A stretch of DNA of 64,000 nt. Origin: Paenibacillus xylanexedens (GTDB lineage: Bacteria; Bacillota; Bacilli; Paenibacillales; Paenibacillaceae). Within the stretch, counting starts at the first letter, position 1. The number at the start of each line of letters is the position of its first letter. Both the position numbers and the translations under genes were made by a program. Under the pieces are notes generated by a model. The model saw only the letters and a program-made list of their open reading frames with translations, searched no databases and was not told the DNA's origin. This document shows positions 30,210 to 38,485 of this stretch, in pieces. Location of the stretch: the NCBI RefSeq assembly GCF_001908275.1, contig NZ_CP018620.1, positions 1,116,001 to 1,180,000 on the forward strand, given 5' to 3'.

Positions 30210-31622
30210 TTATAGGCCCAAATACTCCTTGATTCCATCGGCTATCGCTTGAGCGGCTTTCATCTGAACAACTTCGGACGACATCAGTTCTTCATCGAGC
30301 ACATTACTCAAGAATCCCACTTCCAAAAGCACTGCAGGCATGGTCGTGTCTCGGATTACTTCCAAGTTGCCATTTTTCACACCACGATCTCTGAGACCCA
30401 TGGCTTTCACCAAACGTTGATGAATGATAGTGGCTAATTCCTTGCTATTACTGCGTTGATAATAGTATGTCTCCGTACCTGTGGCTTGGGGGGCGGACTT
30501 CACACTATTGCCGTGGATAGATACAAATACATCCGCATTTAATTGATTGGCGAGTTGAACACGCTCAGGGCGGGTCGGATAGGTATCACCTTCACGAGTC
30601 ATCACCAATTCGATATTGGGTTCATTGAGCAACAGGGCTTGTACTTTGTGAGCTAATGCCAGATTGTATTCCTTTTCGGGTTTGTTCGTGATGCTGATCG
30701 TCCCTGGATCACTGCCACCGTGTCCTGGATCGATGACCACAACCTTGCGTCCTGAGTCGCCTACTGGAGTGACTGGAGCAGGTGTGACATTGTCACCCGC
30801 AACATTCAGATCAATAATCAGTTTGTCGGCAATGACGTTCTGGCTGTACTGGACATTCTTCACATTATTCAATTCTACAACAATTCGAACTTGCTCCGGT
30901 TCTCGTTTGAACAGTGAATATCTCACTTCTGTCACATTGGGATAACCGCTCACATCCAACTTGCCATTGAGTCCTTGATCCAGCGGCTGGGAGATATCAC
31001 CAAAGGTGGCTCCGGGCAAGTCCACAACCAGACGATCAGGGTACTTGAGGGTCGTTACTATCGGCTGAACGGCCCCATCGGTGGATAACACGAGCTGATT
31101 ATTGGCAAATTGGATATCGGTAACCTGAGCGGTAGAGCTTGAATCCCCTTTTCCAGGACTATTTCCTGGTTCAATAGCAGGTTCCTTACTGGTGTTTGTT
31201 AAGTATACGATCTTGTCTTGATTGTTCCATCTTACCTTAAGCCCCATCTGTTCACTGACAAATCGAATGGGAACCACCAGCGTTTTATTCAAAATCTGCG
31301 GTGCTGTGTTCAAAGTGACTTGTTTGTCAGCAACCAGGGCTTGCTTTTGGTCCACGGTTAGGGAAATCGTCTGTTGATCTTGCTTAATTTTTACAGTGCG
31401 TGCTTGTTGGTTCCAATCGACTTTGAATTTCAAATTTTCGGCAACGACACGAATCGGGATCATCACGTTTTTATTGATAATCGTTACCTGTACATCACTT
31501 GGGAGGACTAATTCCTCTCCATCCATAAAGATTTTCGACGTGCTTGCAGCGGCATTTCCCTGATTAGGGAGCAAAACGAGTAAGAATAGACTCAAAAACA
31601 GTAGTAAAATGGTTTTCTTCAT
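30210..31622 (-). CDS. N-acetylmuramoyl-L-alanine amidase (Amidase_3) with stalk and AMIN domains
   Basis: 470 residues, ATG after GAGGTGCATA, signal peptide ending near NQGNAAA. Residues ~30-135 are a copper-amine-oxidase-like stalk domain (MIPIRVVAENLKFKVDW, VVPIRFVSEQMGLKVRW), ~165-270 an AMIN wall-targeting domain, and ~290-468 the catalytic Amidase_3: VVIDPGHGGSDPG, the KEYNLAL glutamate region, FVSIHGNSV and LLEVGFLSN. The enzyme is zinc dependent and cuts the MurNAc-L-Ala bond in peptidoglycan, outside the cell. It may feed the amino-sugar recycling genes next door. Confidence 0.92.
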   Translation of the reverse strand: MKKTILLLFLSLFLLVLLPNQGNAAASTSKIFMDGEELVLPSDVQVTIINKNVMIPIRVVAENLKFKVDWNQQARTVKIKQDQQTISLTVDQKQALVADKQVTLNTAPQILNKTLVVPIRFVSEQMGLKVRWNNQDKIVYLTNTSKEPAIEPGNSPGKGDSSSTAQVTDIQFANNQLVLSTDGAVQPIVTTLKYPDRLVVDLPGATFGDISQPLDQGLNGKLDVSGYPNVTEVRYSLFKREPEQVRIVVELNNVKNVQYSQNVIADKLIIDLNVAGDNVTPAPVTPVGDSGRKVVVIDPGHGGSDPGTISITNKPEKEYNLALAHKVQALLLNEPNIELVMTREGDTYPTRPERVQLANQLNADVFVSIHGNSVKSAPQATGTETYYYQRSNSKELATIIHQRLVKAMGLRDRGVKNGNLEVIRDTTMPAVLLEVGFLSNVLDEELMSSEVVQMKAAQAIADGIKEYLGL

Positions 31623-31799
31623 TATGCACCTCGACTAATATTAGATCATTTTCTTAATTCCAAAATATCCCTACATAATATAAACGGTAAAAATGTAAAA
31701 ATGTTTCTCTTCTGATATCTAATTATCAATTGATGGAAGAAAACATGAGGTGTGATCGCAAATGGGATGAATCTCTCTCTTTTTATTTTCAATGATGTA

Positions 31800-31837
31800 A
31801 TTAAATTTCATATAATGTTTGACTTGTGAAATTTAAT
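31800..31837. promoter_or_regulatory. Candidate MurR operator O1
   Basis: Perfect inverted repeat: ATTAAATTTCA (31800-31810), 16 bases, TGAAATTTAAT (31827-31837). The anmK promoter -35 lies inside it. The same half-sites with the same 16-base spacing recur at 38197-38234. No ORF is seen elsewhere in 31623-31904. Confidence 0.65.
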
Positions 31838-31847
31838 ATCATATACT
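31819..31847 (+). promoter_or_regulatory. Sigma-A promoter of anmK-murR
   Basis: TTGACT, 17-base spacer, TATACT. The right operator arm lies in the spacer. Confidence 0.75.
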
Positions 31848-31904
31848 GGGTGAAATTATGGCAGGATGACGTGTTCATCGGGTCTTGCAGGAGGTTGGAA
31901 GTGG

Positions 31905-33134
31905 ATGGATACAGGCAGCTATCCGATGTGGGAGAAGTATCGTTTGAAGCAGGAGCATCTGGTCATCGGACTAATGTCAGGAACGTCACTTGATGGAACA
32001 GATGCGGCACTGGTGCGTATTCAAACCGATATGAGCGGGGCATTACAGCAGATCGAGCTGGTTGATTTTGTCTGTGTGCCGTATTCGAATGGATTGAGAG
32101 ACGTACTGATCCGGTTATGTTCACCGGGGACGTCGCGTGTCGACGAGCTGACAGCCGCACATTTTGGTGTATCGGAGTGGTATGCGCATAGCGTTACGGA
32201 ACTGATGCAGTCTGCCGGTATCTCAACGCAGCAGGTGGATATGATTAGCATGCATGGACAGACGGTATGGCATGCTCCTGTAGCATCTGCATTTCCAGGG
32301 CCAACGGGAGCAAGTATTGATGTGGTATCGACATTGCAGATCGGTGAATGTGCTGTCGTTCGAGAACGGACAGGACTGCCAGTGATTGGCAACCTTCGGG
32401 CAAGGGATATGGCCGCTGGTGGGGAAGGTGCCCCGCTTACGCCTTATGCGGATGCTCTGATGTTTCGTAGCCCGACGGAAGGACGGCTGGTGCAGAATAT
32501 CGGTGGCATTGGCAATGTGACGGTGCTTCCCTCCGAGTCATCTACCGAAGGTATTTCGGCATTTGATACGGGACCAGGGAATATGGTGATGGACGCCATT
32601 GTGCGGCAGGCGACGGATGGACGGAAGCATTATGATCCGAATGGAAGTATTGCCGCACAGGGGAAGGTCGATCAGGGTCTGGTAGACCTGTGTTTGGAGG
32701 ATGAGTATTTCAAAAGACTTCCACCGAAAAGTACTGGGCGAGAAGTATATGGAGCCGCGTATGCAGTGAGACTGATGGAGATGGCCGCAAAGCGTTCCTT
32801 ATCTCTTGAAGATACGCTGGCTACTGCCACCTGCCTGACCGCGGAGACCATCGTGCGTGCTGTGAAGGATTTTATCCTGCCCAAGGTGCAAATATCGGCC
32901 ATGCTCGCGTGCGGTGGTGGCACTTCCAATGCCACGTTAATGGAGATGATCCGTCAGAGACTACCGAAGGATATCCGTTTGGAGCGAACGGCAGATCATG
33001 GTATACCCGATGATGCTCGGGAAGCCATTGGATTTGCTTTACTTGGCCATGAGGCACTTATGGGAAGAACCAATACACTTCCGGCCGTAACCGGCGCAAA
33101 ACACGCCGTAATCTCGGGCAATCTCACACTTTAG
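31905..33134 (+). CDS. anmK: Anhydro-N-acetylmuramic acid kinase
   Basis: 409 residues from the ATG at 31905 (AGGAGG ten bases upstream); an ATG at 31866 precedes that site. The ASKHA-type phosphate loop is LVIGLMSGTSLDGTDAALV near residue 19, with MHGQTVWHAP, GGIGNVTVLP, FDTGPGNMVMD (catalytic Asp region) and ACGGGTSNATLM. It opens the 1,6-anhydro ring of anhydroMurNAc and phosphorylates it to MurNAc-6-phosphate, the substrate of MurQ. The regulator gene follows after 116 bases. AnmK in a Gram-positive points to anhydro-sugar salvage as well as MurNAc use. Confidence 0.93.
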   Translation: MDTGSYPMWEKYRLKQEHLVIGLMSGTSLDGTDAALVRIQTDMSGALQQIELVDFVCVPYSNGLRDVLIRLCSPGTSRVDELTAAHFGVSEWYAHSVTELMQSAGISTQQVDMISMHGQTVWHAPVASAFPGPTGASIDVVSTLQIGECAVVRERTGLPVIGNLRARDMAAGGEGAPLTPYADALMFRSPTEGRLVQNIGGIGNVTVLPSESSTEGISAFDTGPGNMVMDAIVRQATDGRKHYDPNGSIAAQGKVDQGLVDLCLEDEYFKRLPPKSTGREVYGAAYAVRLMEMAAKRSLSLEDTLATATCLTAETIVRAVKDFILPKVQISAMLACGGGTSNATLMEMIRQRLPKDIRLERTADHGIPDDAREAIGFALLGHEALMGRTNTLPAVTGAKHAVISGNLTL

Positions 33135-33250
33135 TGAGACCTGAATTTAATATGAGTTCAGTTATGGAAGGGCGAGGAATTCGATTAGACGCGAGTGGAA
33201 TTATAAGATAAAATGCTTGTACATGAATGCAGTACGGAAAGGAGGAGCGA

Positions 33251-34099
33251 ATGGAAGGCATGAAAGGTGGACTTGTACGTTTACGCGCATTAATGGATGA
33301 CTTGACCCCGTCCGAACGGAAGATCGGAGCTTATATTCTCGATCACCCGCAAGAAACTGTTCAATCCTCGGTGGCCCAGTTGTCTGAACGGAGTGGAGGT
33401 AGCCCAGCTGCCATTATCCGTCTCTGCAAATCACTAGGTGTAACGGGTTTTCAGGAGCTGAAGCTGAAGATTGCCGGAGATTTGCAGACGAGTGAGCCAT
33501 ATCAATATACGGAGATTCGTCCCCAGGACTCCATGGAGAGCATTATTCAGCATGTGTCCGCAAACAATATTCAGTCGGTGAAGGATACGGTTCATATTCT
33601 GGACCCACGTCTGGTGGAAAAAGCCGTGGACGTGCTTCATCAGGCGAAACGGATCTTTTTCTATGGAGTAGGGGCCTCCAACCTGATTGCGCTGGATGCA
33701 CATTACAAGTTCATGCGAATCAATCGCACAAGCTTTTCGTTCGCCGATCCGCATATGCAGATTTCGTCCGCAACGACGCTTCGTGAGGATGATGCGGTGG
33801 TATGTATCTCGTATTCAGGGGAGACGTCGAACGTAATCTCCTGTCTCAAGCATGCTCATGATGGCGGTGCAGCGACAATCAGCATTACCAAGTGGGGCAG
33901 CAATACACTCAGTAGTATGGCGGATGTGCCCCTGATGATTACTTCCACCGAAAGTGATATCCGAAGCGGAGCAACTTCGTCACGCATTGCACAGCTGAAC
34001 GTGATCGACATTTTGTATCTGGCGATTGCCAGCCGCGACTACAACCAGTCGGTGGAATATTTGGAGAAGAGCCGACAGGCTATACTGGAACATAAATGA
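33251..34099 (+). CDS. murR: MurR/RpiR family transcriptional regulator
   Basis: 282 residues from the ATG at 33251 behind GGAAAGGAGGAG. N-terminal HTH_6 domain (LTPSERKIGAYILDHPQ, SSVAQLSERSGGSPAAIIR) and a SIS sugar-phosphate domain at ~120-250 (FFYGVGASNLIA, VCISYSGETSNVI, ATSSRIAQLNVID). RpiR proteins sense sugar phosphates; MurR senses MurNAc-6-phosphate, which AnmK makes and MurQ consumes. Two matching inverted repeats at the anmK and murQ/importer promoters are its likely targets. The gene symbol rests on neighbours. Confidence 0.85.
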   Translation: MEGMKGGLVRLRALMDDLTPSERKIGAYILDHPQETVQSSVAQLSERSGGSPAAIIRLCKSLGVTGFQELKLKIAGDLQTSEPYQYTEIRPQDSMESIIQHVSANNIQSVKDTVHILDPRLVEKAVDVLHQAKRIFFYGVGASNLIALDAHYKFMRINRTSFSFADPHMQISSATTLREDDAVVCISYSGETSNVISCLKHAHDGGAATISITKWGSNTLSSMADVPLMITSTESDIRSGATSSRIAQLNVIDILYLAIASRDYNQSVEYLEKSRQAILEHK

Positions 34100-34546
34100 A
34101 TCATACCCATATTGATCTTTTTTTGATTGTAGAGGATATTGAAAGTTATGAGGCTGTCACTAATATGTCTGTAGTCTTTTCTGAGGCTAAAGATAAGTAA
34201 TAGAGGCCAAGCTTTGTGCTTCATTTAGGAGCAACATTTGCATCAAGCAATGAAGTTAAGAGGGGAAACATAATATCCCATATTAGAGTATGGTTATGCT
34301 AGACACATTGTGCACTTGCTCAAGATTCTCCAATGCGAGGTATATGATTGTCGTAGCCCATGGCGGGCCTTAAGATTCAATAAAAAGGCTGAACCTGGAG
34401 TGAAAATAACATTCCGGGTTCAGCCTGGCCGATAAAGCTACTCGATGAAGAAAAAAACTTCACGATGAGAAGCATTGCACCAACTTAGGTATTGACTAGA
34501 CATTCCGTTCTGGTTTTTAGAGTTTGAATTAACTGCCTGGTATATA
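34100..34546. other. Intergenic region downstream of murR
   Basis: No supported ORF. It contains an imperfect palindrome around CCATA/TATGG (~34279-34293) and the minus-strand terminator at 34386. No decayed gene was recognised. Confidence 0.4.
34381..34426 (-). terminator. Terminator of the AT-rich gene pair
   Basis: AGGCTGAACC and GGTTCAGCCT form a 10-bp stem; on the minus strand it is followed by TTTTTA. Confidence 0.75.
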
Positions 34547-34759
34547 CTATATTAACCCAGACCTAATCCATTTTCTTATTCTGTAGAAACCAAATAAGAT
34601 GACCGCTAACATTAGGAGTGATAATAGTAAAAAAGCCATGTTACTTACCATACCTAACTCACCCCAATGTAAAACAGTGTAAATTATTATAGAAATATCA
34701 AGAATTACTAAAAATATAAGAGGAATAATCCAAGCGAGACGGAGTTTGTAATTTTTCAA
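34547..34759 (-). CDS. Small two-helix membrane protein
   Basis: 70 residues, TTG start seven bases after GGGAGGGA, which makes it credible despite its size. Two hydrophobic helices (~9-30 and ~38-60), basic ends (MKNYKLR, YRIRKWIRSG). I do not recognise a family. It sits 33 bases behind a secreted protein gene on the same strand, with the same low G+C. Small two-helix proteins in this position are often immunity or accessory proteins, but that is only a suggestion. Confidence 0.7.
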   Translation of the reverse strand: MKNYKLRLAWIIPLIFLVILDISIIIYTVLHWGELGMVSNMAFLLLSLLMLAVILFGFYRIRKWIRSGLI

Positions 34760-34792
34760 GATTCTATCCCTCCCGACATTATATATTACTTC

Positions 34793-35899
34793 TTAGTATC
34801 CATTTACAATTGAAAAACTGGAGTTAGGCCAATACTTCCCTCCTCTAACGTTCATTTCCATTGCGTTGTTTTGATATTGAGCTGCTGTTCTACTTAAATC
34901 CATTCTTGATTTTGTTGCATATGCTGAAGAAGTTAATCCCGCAAAAGTTGTTAGAGCACCTACATAGTTTGAAACAATTGCAACCCAGCCAGCAGGGCCA
35001 GAGGCAAATCCGACTACCATTATAACAAGACCTGCTAATGCAGAAATCCAACCTACTGTTTCTGGCCAAAGTGCTGTGTCCATATATTGTATTACATACT
35101 TCTCATAATTGTTGATATAACCTTTGTAGAGTACCAGTGAACTTGCCTGTGTAGAATTATTTTTGGTTGTGCCCGTGTACTTCAAATATTTATTTGGTGC
35201 ACCGGGGCTTAATGATTGTACAACAAATGCACCAGTATCTAGTGTATGGTTGTAATAGTTATCGTATGCACCAGCCCGTTCAGTTGTTGAAGCGAGGGCC
35301 ATGGCTTCTTCAACTTCTGAAATATATGATTTCAGTTCTGTTATTTGTGCTTTAGTGATACCTTGAGAGCTGGTAGGTGTAGCGTTAGAAGATAAATTCG
35401 ACGTTAAACTCTCCACTTTTTTTCGAACATTTACCTCTTCCTTAGCAGTTAAACTCTCCTGAATGAATTGGGTTTTTTCTTGAGGATCAGTATTAAGTTT
35501 AAACTGCACAGCTTTAGTTTCCACCAGTGGAGTTAAAAATGTTTCAGTTTGTTTTAACTCAGTAGCTTCTCCAGTGTTCCAATTGTTTTTGAATTCTTCG
35601 TATACAACACTAGATTCTTTATAAGTAGCGTTAGTATCATAATAGTCTTCAATTACACTTAATTTAGTTTCAATTTCTAGACCATTATCTGTGATTTCAG
35701 TTATTGCATTTACATTTTTATAACCTGTTGGTTCATAAAAACCCTCTTCATTTTGGGTGTCTGACAAAGTTTCAATCGTATAAGATTCTACGTTCACTAC
35801 AGTATTATCAGAAGTTTTCGCGTGGGAAGCAGGAGCTGTTAAAGATACAAAAAGTAAAGTTGCCGCAAGAAAAGTACTTAGAGTCTTTTTAATCAACAT
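34793..35899 (-). CDS. Secreted protein of unknown function with hydrophobic C-terminal region
   Basis: 368 residues from the ATG at 35899, five bases after GGAGG. Signal peptide ending at PASHAKT. The middle (30-~230) is acidic, Thr/Asn-rich and without cysteines. Residues ~280-335 hold two glycine-rich hydrophobic segments (ISALAGLVIMVVGFASGP, VGALTTFAGLTSSAYA) like a membrane hairpin. I know no family for it. Base composition is much more AT-rich than the flanking genes, suggesting recent acquisition. With the small membrane protein behind it, a membrane-active toxin or bacteriocin-type precursor is possible but unproven. Confidence 0.7.
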   Translation of the reverse strand: MLIKKTLSTFLAATLLFVSLTAPASHAKTSDNTVVNVESYTIETLSDTQNEEGFYEPTGYKNVNAITEITDNGLEIETKLSVIEDYYDTNATYKESSVVYEEFKNNWNTGEATELKQTETFLTPLVETKAVQFKLNTDPQEKTQFIQESLTAKEEVNVRKKVESLTSNLSSNATPTSSQGITKAQITELKSYISEVEEAMALASTTERAGAYDNYYNHTLDTGAFVVQSLSPGAPNKYLKYTGTTKNNSTQASSLVLYKGYINNYEKYVIQYMDTALWPETVGWISALAGLVIMVVGFASGPAGWVAIVSNYVGALTTFAGLTSSAYATKSRMDLSRTAAQYQNNAMEMNVRGGKYWPNSSFSIVNGY

Positions 35900-36192
35900 T
35901 ACAACCTCCAATATTCTTTTTTAAAATAGACAGACAACTAAAAAACCATATCAATGCGAACGAATCCAATTTATAACCAATAATCACCTCTTTCTACCAT
36001 ATATAAAAGAATTCTACCATAATTTATAATAAATATATAGATTTATATCGTTCATATTCTATTTCATTTGAATAAAGATATAGATGATTTGGGAAAAGAC
36101 GGGCAAAAACCAGATTTATTGTATGTCCGCGCTGGTGGGGATTTTTTTAATAGATTGAACATACTCGTGCGACATAAAAAAATCAAAAAAAG
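35900..36192. other. AT-rich intergenic region
   Basis: Very AT-rich stretch between the secreted-protein gene and the murQ terminator. It must hold the promoter of the secreted protein; TATATA-type elements are frequent, but no single promoter stands out. No ORF. Confidence 0.4.
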
Positions 36193-36213
36193 GGCCCAGA
36201 CCAATGTCGGGCT
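36185..36213 (-). terminator. Terminator of the murK-murQ operon
   Basis: On the minus strand GAGCCCGAC pairs imperfectly with GTCTGGGCCC, followed by seven Ts. Confidence 0.65.
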
Positions 36214-36241
36214 CCTTCGTGTTTAACCATAGCCACCTGCG

Positions 36242-37144
36242 TTATTTACCGGATATAGCATTGCGGACAAATCCGTCAGCCAGATCAAGCCTGTGCTGGG
36301 CTTCTGTTACGTCCACGCCTGCCATCAGCATGACGATTGCCGTTTTTACATGACCGTCTGCACCGGTAAAAGCCTCTTCAATATCCGTTTCATTTGCTCC
36401 GGTTGCCAGATGGATCATGCGTTTGGCCCGATGGACAAGCTTCTCGTTCGAAGGGTTCAGATCAACCATGAAATTACGGTAAACCTTGCCCAGACGAATC
36501 ATGGCGGTAGTGGTGAGCATATTCAGAATCATTTTCTGGGCGCTGCCTGCCTTCATACGTGTTGAACCCATGACAACCTCTGGGCCGACAACAGCCTCAA
36601 TGCTTACATCAGCCAACAGAGTCATCGGCGTGCCTGCATTATTACTCAGGCTGATCACCGTAGCCCCGATCTCCTTGGCGTGTCTCATCGCACCGAGCAC
36701 ATACGGCGTTCGTCCACTGGCTGCAATGCCAACCACGACATCGTTTTTGTCTAAGCCATGTTCATCAAGGTCCGCAGCTCCCAACTCCTCATTATCTTCA
36801 GCACCTTCAACCGGGTCCTTCACTGCCCGGAATCCCCCTGCAATAATACCCTGCACCATGGAGGGCGGGGTTCCGTAGGTAGGCGGGCATTCCGAAGCGT
36901 CAAGTATTCCTAATCGTCCACTGGTACCTGCGCCTACATAAAAAAGCCTCCCGCCAGACTGAAACGCCTCCAAGATCCGATCCGCAGCTTGAGCAATGGC
37001 CGGAATGAGGGGCTGAATGAGCTCCGCAATCCGTTGATCTTCCTTATTAATTAGCTCCATAATTTCTGCCGAAGGCAATTCATCTATATGATCCGTTAGT
37101 GGATTGGGTTGTTCTGTTATTAGTGAATTCAGCATGTGATTCAT
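36242..37144 (-). CDS. murQ: N-acetylmuramic acid 6-phosphate etherase
   Basis: 300 residues from the ATG at 37144, eight bases after AGAAGGAGG; an upstream in-frame ATG (37180) overlaps the kinase gene. SIS domain with LFYVGAGTSGRLGILDASE, CPPTYGTPP (the catalytic Glu lies in DASECPP), ASGRTPYVLGA and STRMKAGSAQKMILN; a small UBA-like helical end follows. It removes lactate from MurNAc-6-phosphate to give GlcNAc-6-phosphate. Co-transcribed with the kinase upstream. Confidence 0.95.
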   Translation of the reverse strand: MNHMLNSLITEQPNPLTDHIDELPSAEIMELINKEDQRIAELIQPLIPAIAQAADRILEAFQSGGRLFYVGAGTSGRLGILDASECPPTYGTPPSMVQGIIAGGFRAVKDPVEGAEDNEELGAADLDEHGLDKNDVVVGIAASGRTPYVLGAMRHAKEIGATVISLSNNAGTPMTLLADVSIEAVVGPEVVMGSTRMKAGSAQKMILNMLTTTAMIRLGKVYRNFMVDLNPSNEKLVHRAKRMIHLATGANETDIEEAFTGADGHVKTAIVMLMAGVDVTEAQHRLDLADGFVRNAISGK

Positions 37145-37166
37145 CTGTATGGCCTCCTTCTCTCTT

Positions 37167-38129
37167 TTAAAATGATTCATTCAGGGAACAGCGTTTTTTT
37201 GCCAGTTGTGCTGCGCCAACCGCTGGAGCGGGGCCATCTTCACGATATACCAAGTCCAACTCTCCATAATATCCCGATAACTTCTGAATAAATGTATTTC
37301 GGAAAAGTGTAGCGTATCGAAACAGTGATCCGGACAGGACAACCGGAGTGGATGCAAATTCGGGATGACGGGCAATCAGCGCCTTGGCGGTATCCGCCAA
37401 TTGTGAGGCTTCGTCAATGATCAGTGCGCGTGCGGCCTCATCTCCGAGTTCAGCAGCTTCTATAGCTAGGCGGGCGATGGATGCGGTCTCGGTTTTGCCC
37501 CAATCCGTCTGATACACTCGCGTCTTTAGCTCCGATATATCCCGAAGGTTCAGATTCTTTAGAAGAAGCGGGGTTAAACAGGTTGGAGGAAGAACACCGT
37601 CATAACTCTGCATAACCACTTGGAGTGCACGCTGCCCAATACGATAGCCGCTCCCCTCATCTCCGAGCAGATGACCCCAGCCTCCTGCACGGTATCGCTC
37701 GCCTTCCCGCGTAAATCCGTACACGATGGAACCTGTTCCAGAGATACACAATACACCGTGCGTATGTCCGAGAGAGGCCATCAGAGCAATCTCTCCTTCG
37801 GATACAACCCAGACTGGACAGTCTTCTGATACTTGTCGATTACGACTCTTCATATAGTTATTTACTACTTCGGCTATAAGTTGCCGTTCTTGGATCGCGT
37901 CTACACCTGACATACCAAGACATATACCCTCACAATTTGTCGATAAATCACTGATTAGATTAAATAGCTGTTCCAGCACTCGTTGCAGTTCGGAAATGGC
38001 CTGTTCAGTTGATACGCTGTGAGGATTCGTGGGACCGCCGCTGAGTCGGGCAAGAATTTCACCAGATTCAGAAATGATTGCTGCATCAGTATTGGTACCG
38101 CCTCCATCTACACCTACATATACTCGCAA
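37167..38129 (-). CDS. murK: BadF/BcrA-type amino-sugar kinase (MurNAc/GlcNAc kinase)
   Basis: 320 residues, TTG start six bases after GAGGTGA. ASKHA fold: VGVDGGGTNTDAAII (phosphate 1), GICLGMSGVD, LCISGTGSIVYGF (phosphate 2), GGWGHLLGDEGSGYRIG, and VVLSGSLFR (adenosine). It matches the BadF/BadG/BcrA/BcrD family that contains GlcNAc kinases and clostridial MurK. Between murQ and an importer it would phosphorylate incoming MurNAc or GlcNAc. The gene symbol is an inference from context. Confidence 0.85.
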   Translation of the reverse strand: MRVYVGVDGGGTNTDAAIISESGEILARLSGGPTNPHSVSTEQAISELQRVLEQLFNLISDLSTNCEGICLGMSGVDAIQERQLIAEVVNNYMKSRNRQVSEDCPVWVVSEGEIALMASLGHTHGVLCISGTGSIVYGFTREGERYRAGGWGHLLGDEGSGYRIGQRALQVVMQSYDGVLPPTCLTPLLLKNLNLRDISELKTRVYQTDWGKTETASIARLAIEAAELGDEAARALIIDEASQLADTAKALIARHPEFASTPVVLSGSLFRYATLFRNTFIQKLSGYYGELDLVYREDGPAPAVGAAQLAKKRCSLNESF

Positions 38130-38167
38130 AGTGGCTCACCTCGCTTGCTTGGGTTTTCTTTTTACAT

Positions 38168-38196
38168 AGTATAGTTGCATGAAAAGAAAAAGTAAA
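38168..38196 (-). promoter_or_regulatory. Sigma-A promoter of murK-murQ
   Basis: On the minus strand TTTACT, 17-base spacer, TATACT. Its -35 abuts the left arm of operator O2. Confidence 0.65.
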
Positions 38197-38234
38197 ATTA
38201 AATTTTATAATAAAAAATAATGTTGAATTTTTAT
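38197..38234. promoter_or_regulatory. Candidate MurR operator O2 between divergent promoters
   Basis: ATTAAATTTTA (38197-38207), exactly 16 bases, TGAATTTTTAT (38224-38234). The half-sites resemble those of O1 at the anmK promoter with identical spacing. The site lies between the murK promoter and the importer promoter and touches both -35 elements. Confidence 0.6.
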
Positions 38235-38251
38235 TTTATAACTCATATAAT
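38223..38251 (+). promoter_or_regulatory. Sigma-A promoter of the sugar importer operon
   Basis: TTGAAT, 17-base spacer, perfect TATAAT, ~230 bases before the binding-protein gene. The long leader (38260-38480) shows no ORF or clear RNA structure. Confidence 0.65.
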
Positions 38252-38485
38252 GAATTCAATCTACAATTTTGGAAGGAATTAATACTGTTAATGTCAATTA
38301 AGTTGACGTTAATATTGCATTTAAGAGATTTAGCCTGCGACTGGCAGGCCCAATCTACAGGGGAGGTGCTTTTCCTTACTGCCGCGTGTATAGGTGGATG
38401 GCGTTTGAAGGCCGAACGATCACAAAGGGGTAGCATGGTTAGGCAATGAAAGAATCGGATGATGACATGCAAAGGAGATGAAGGG

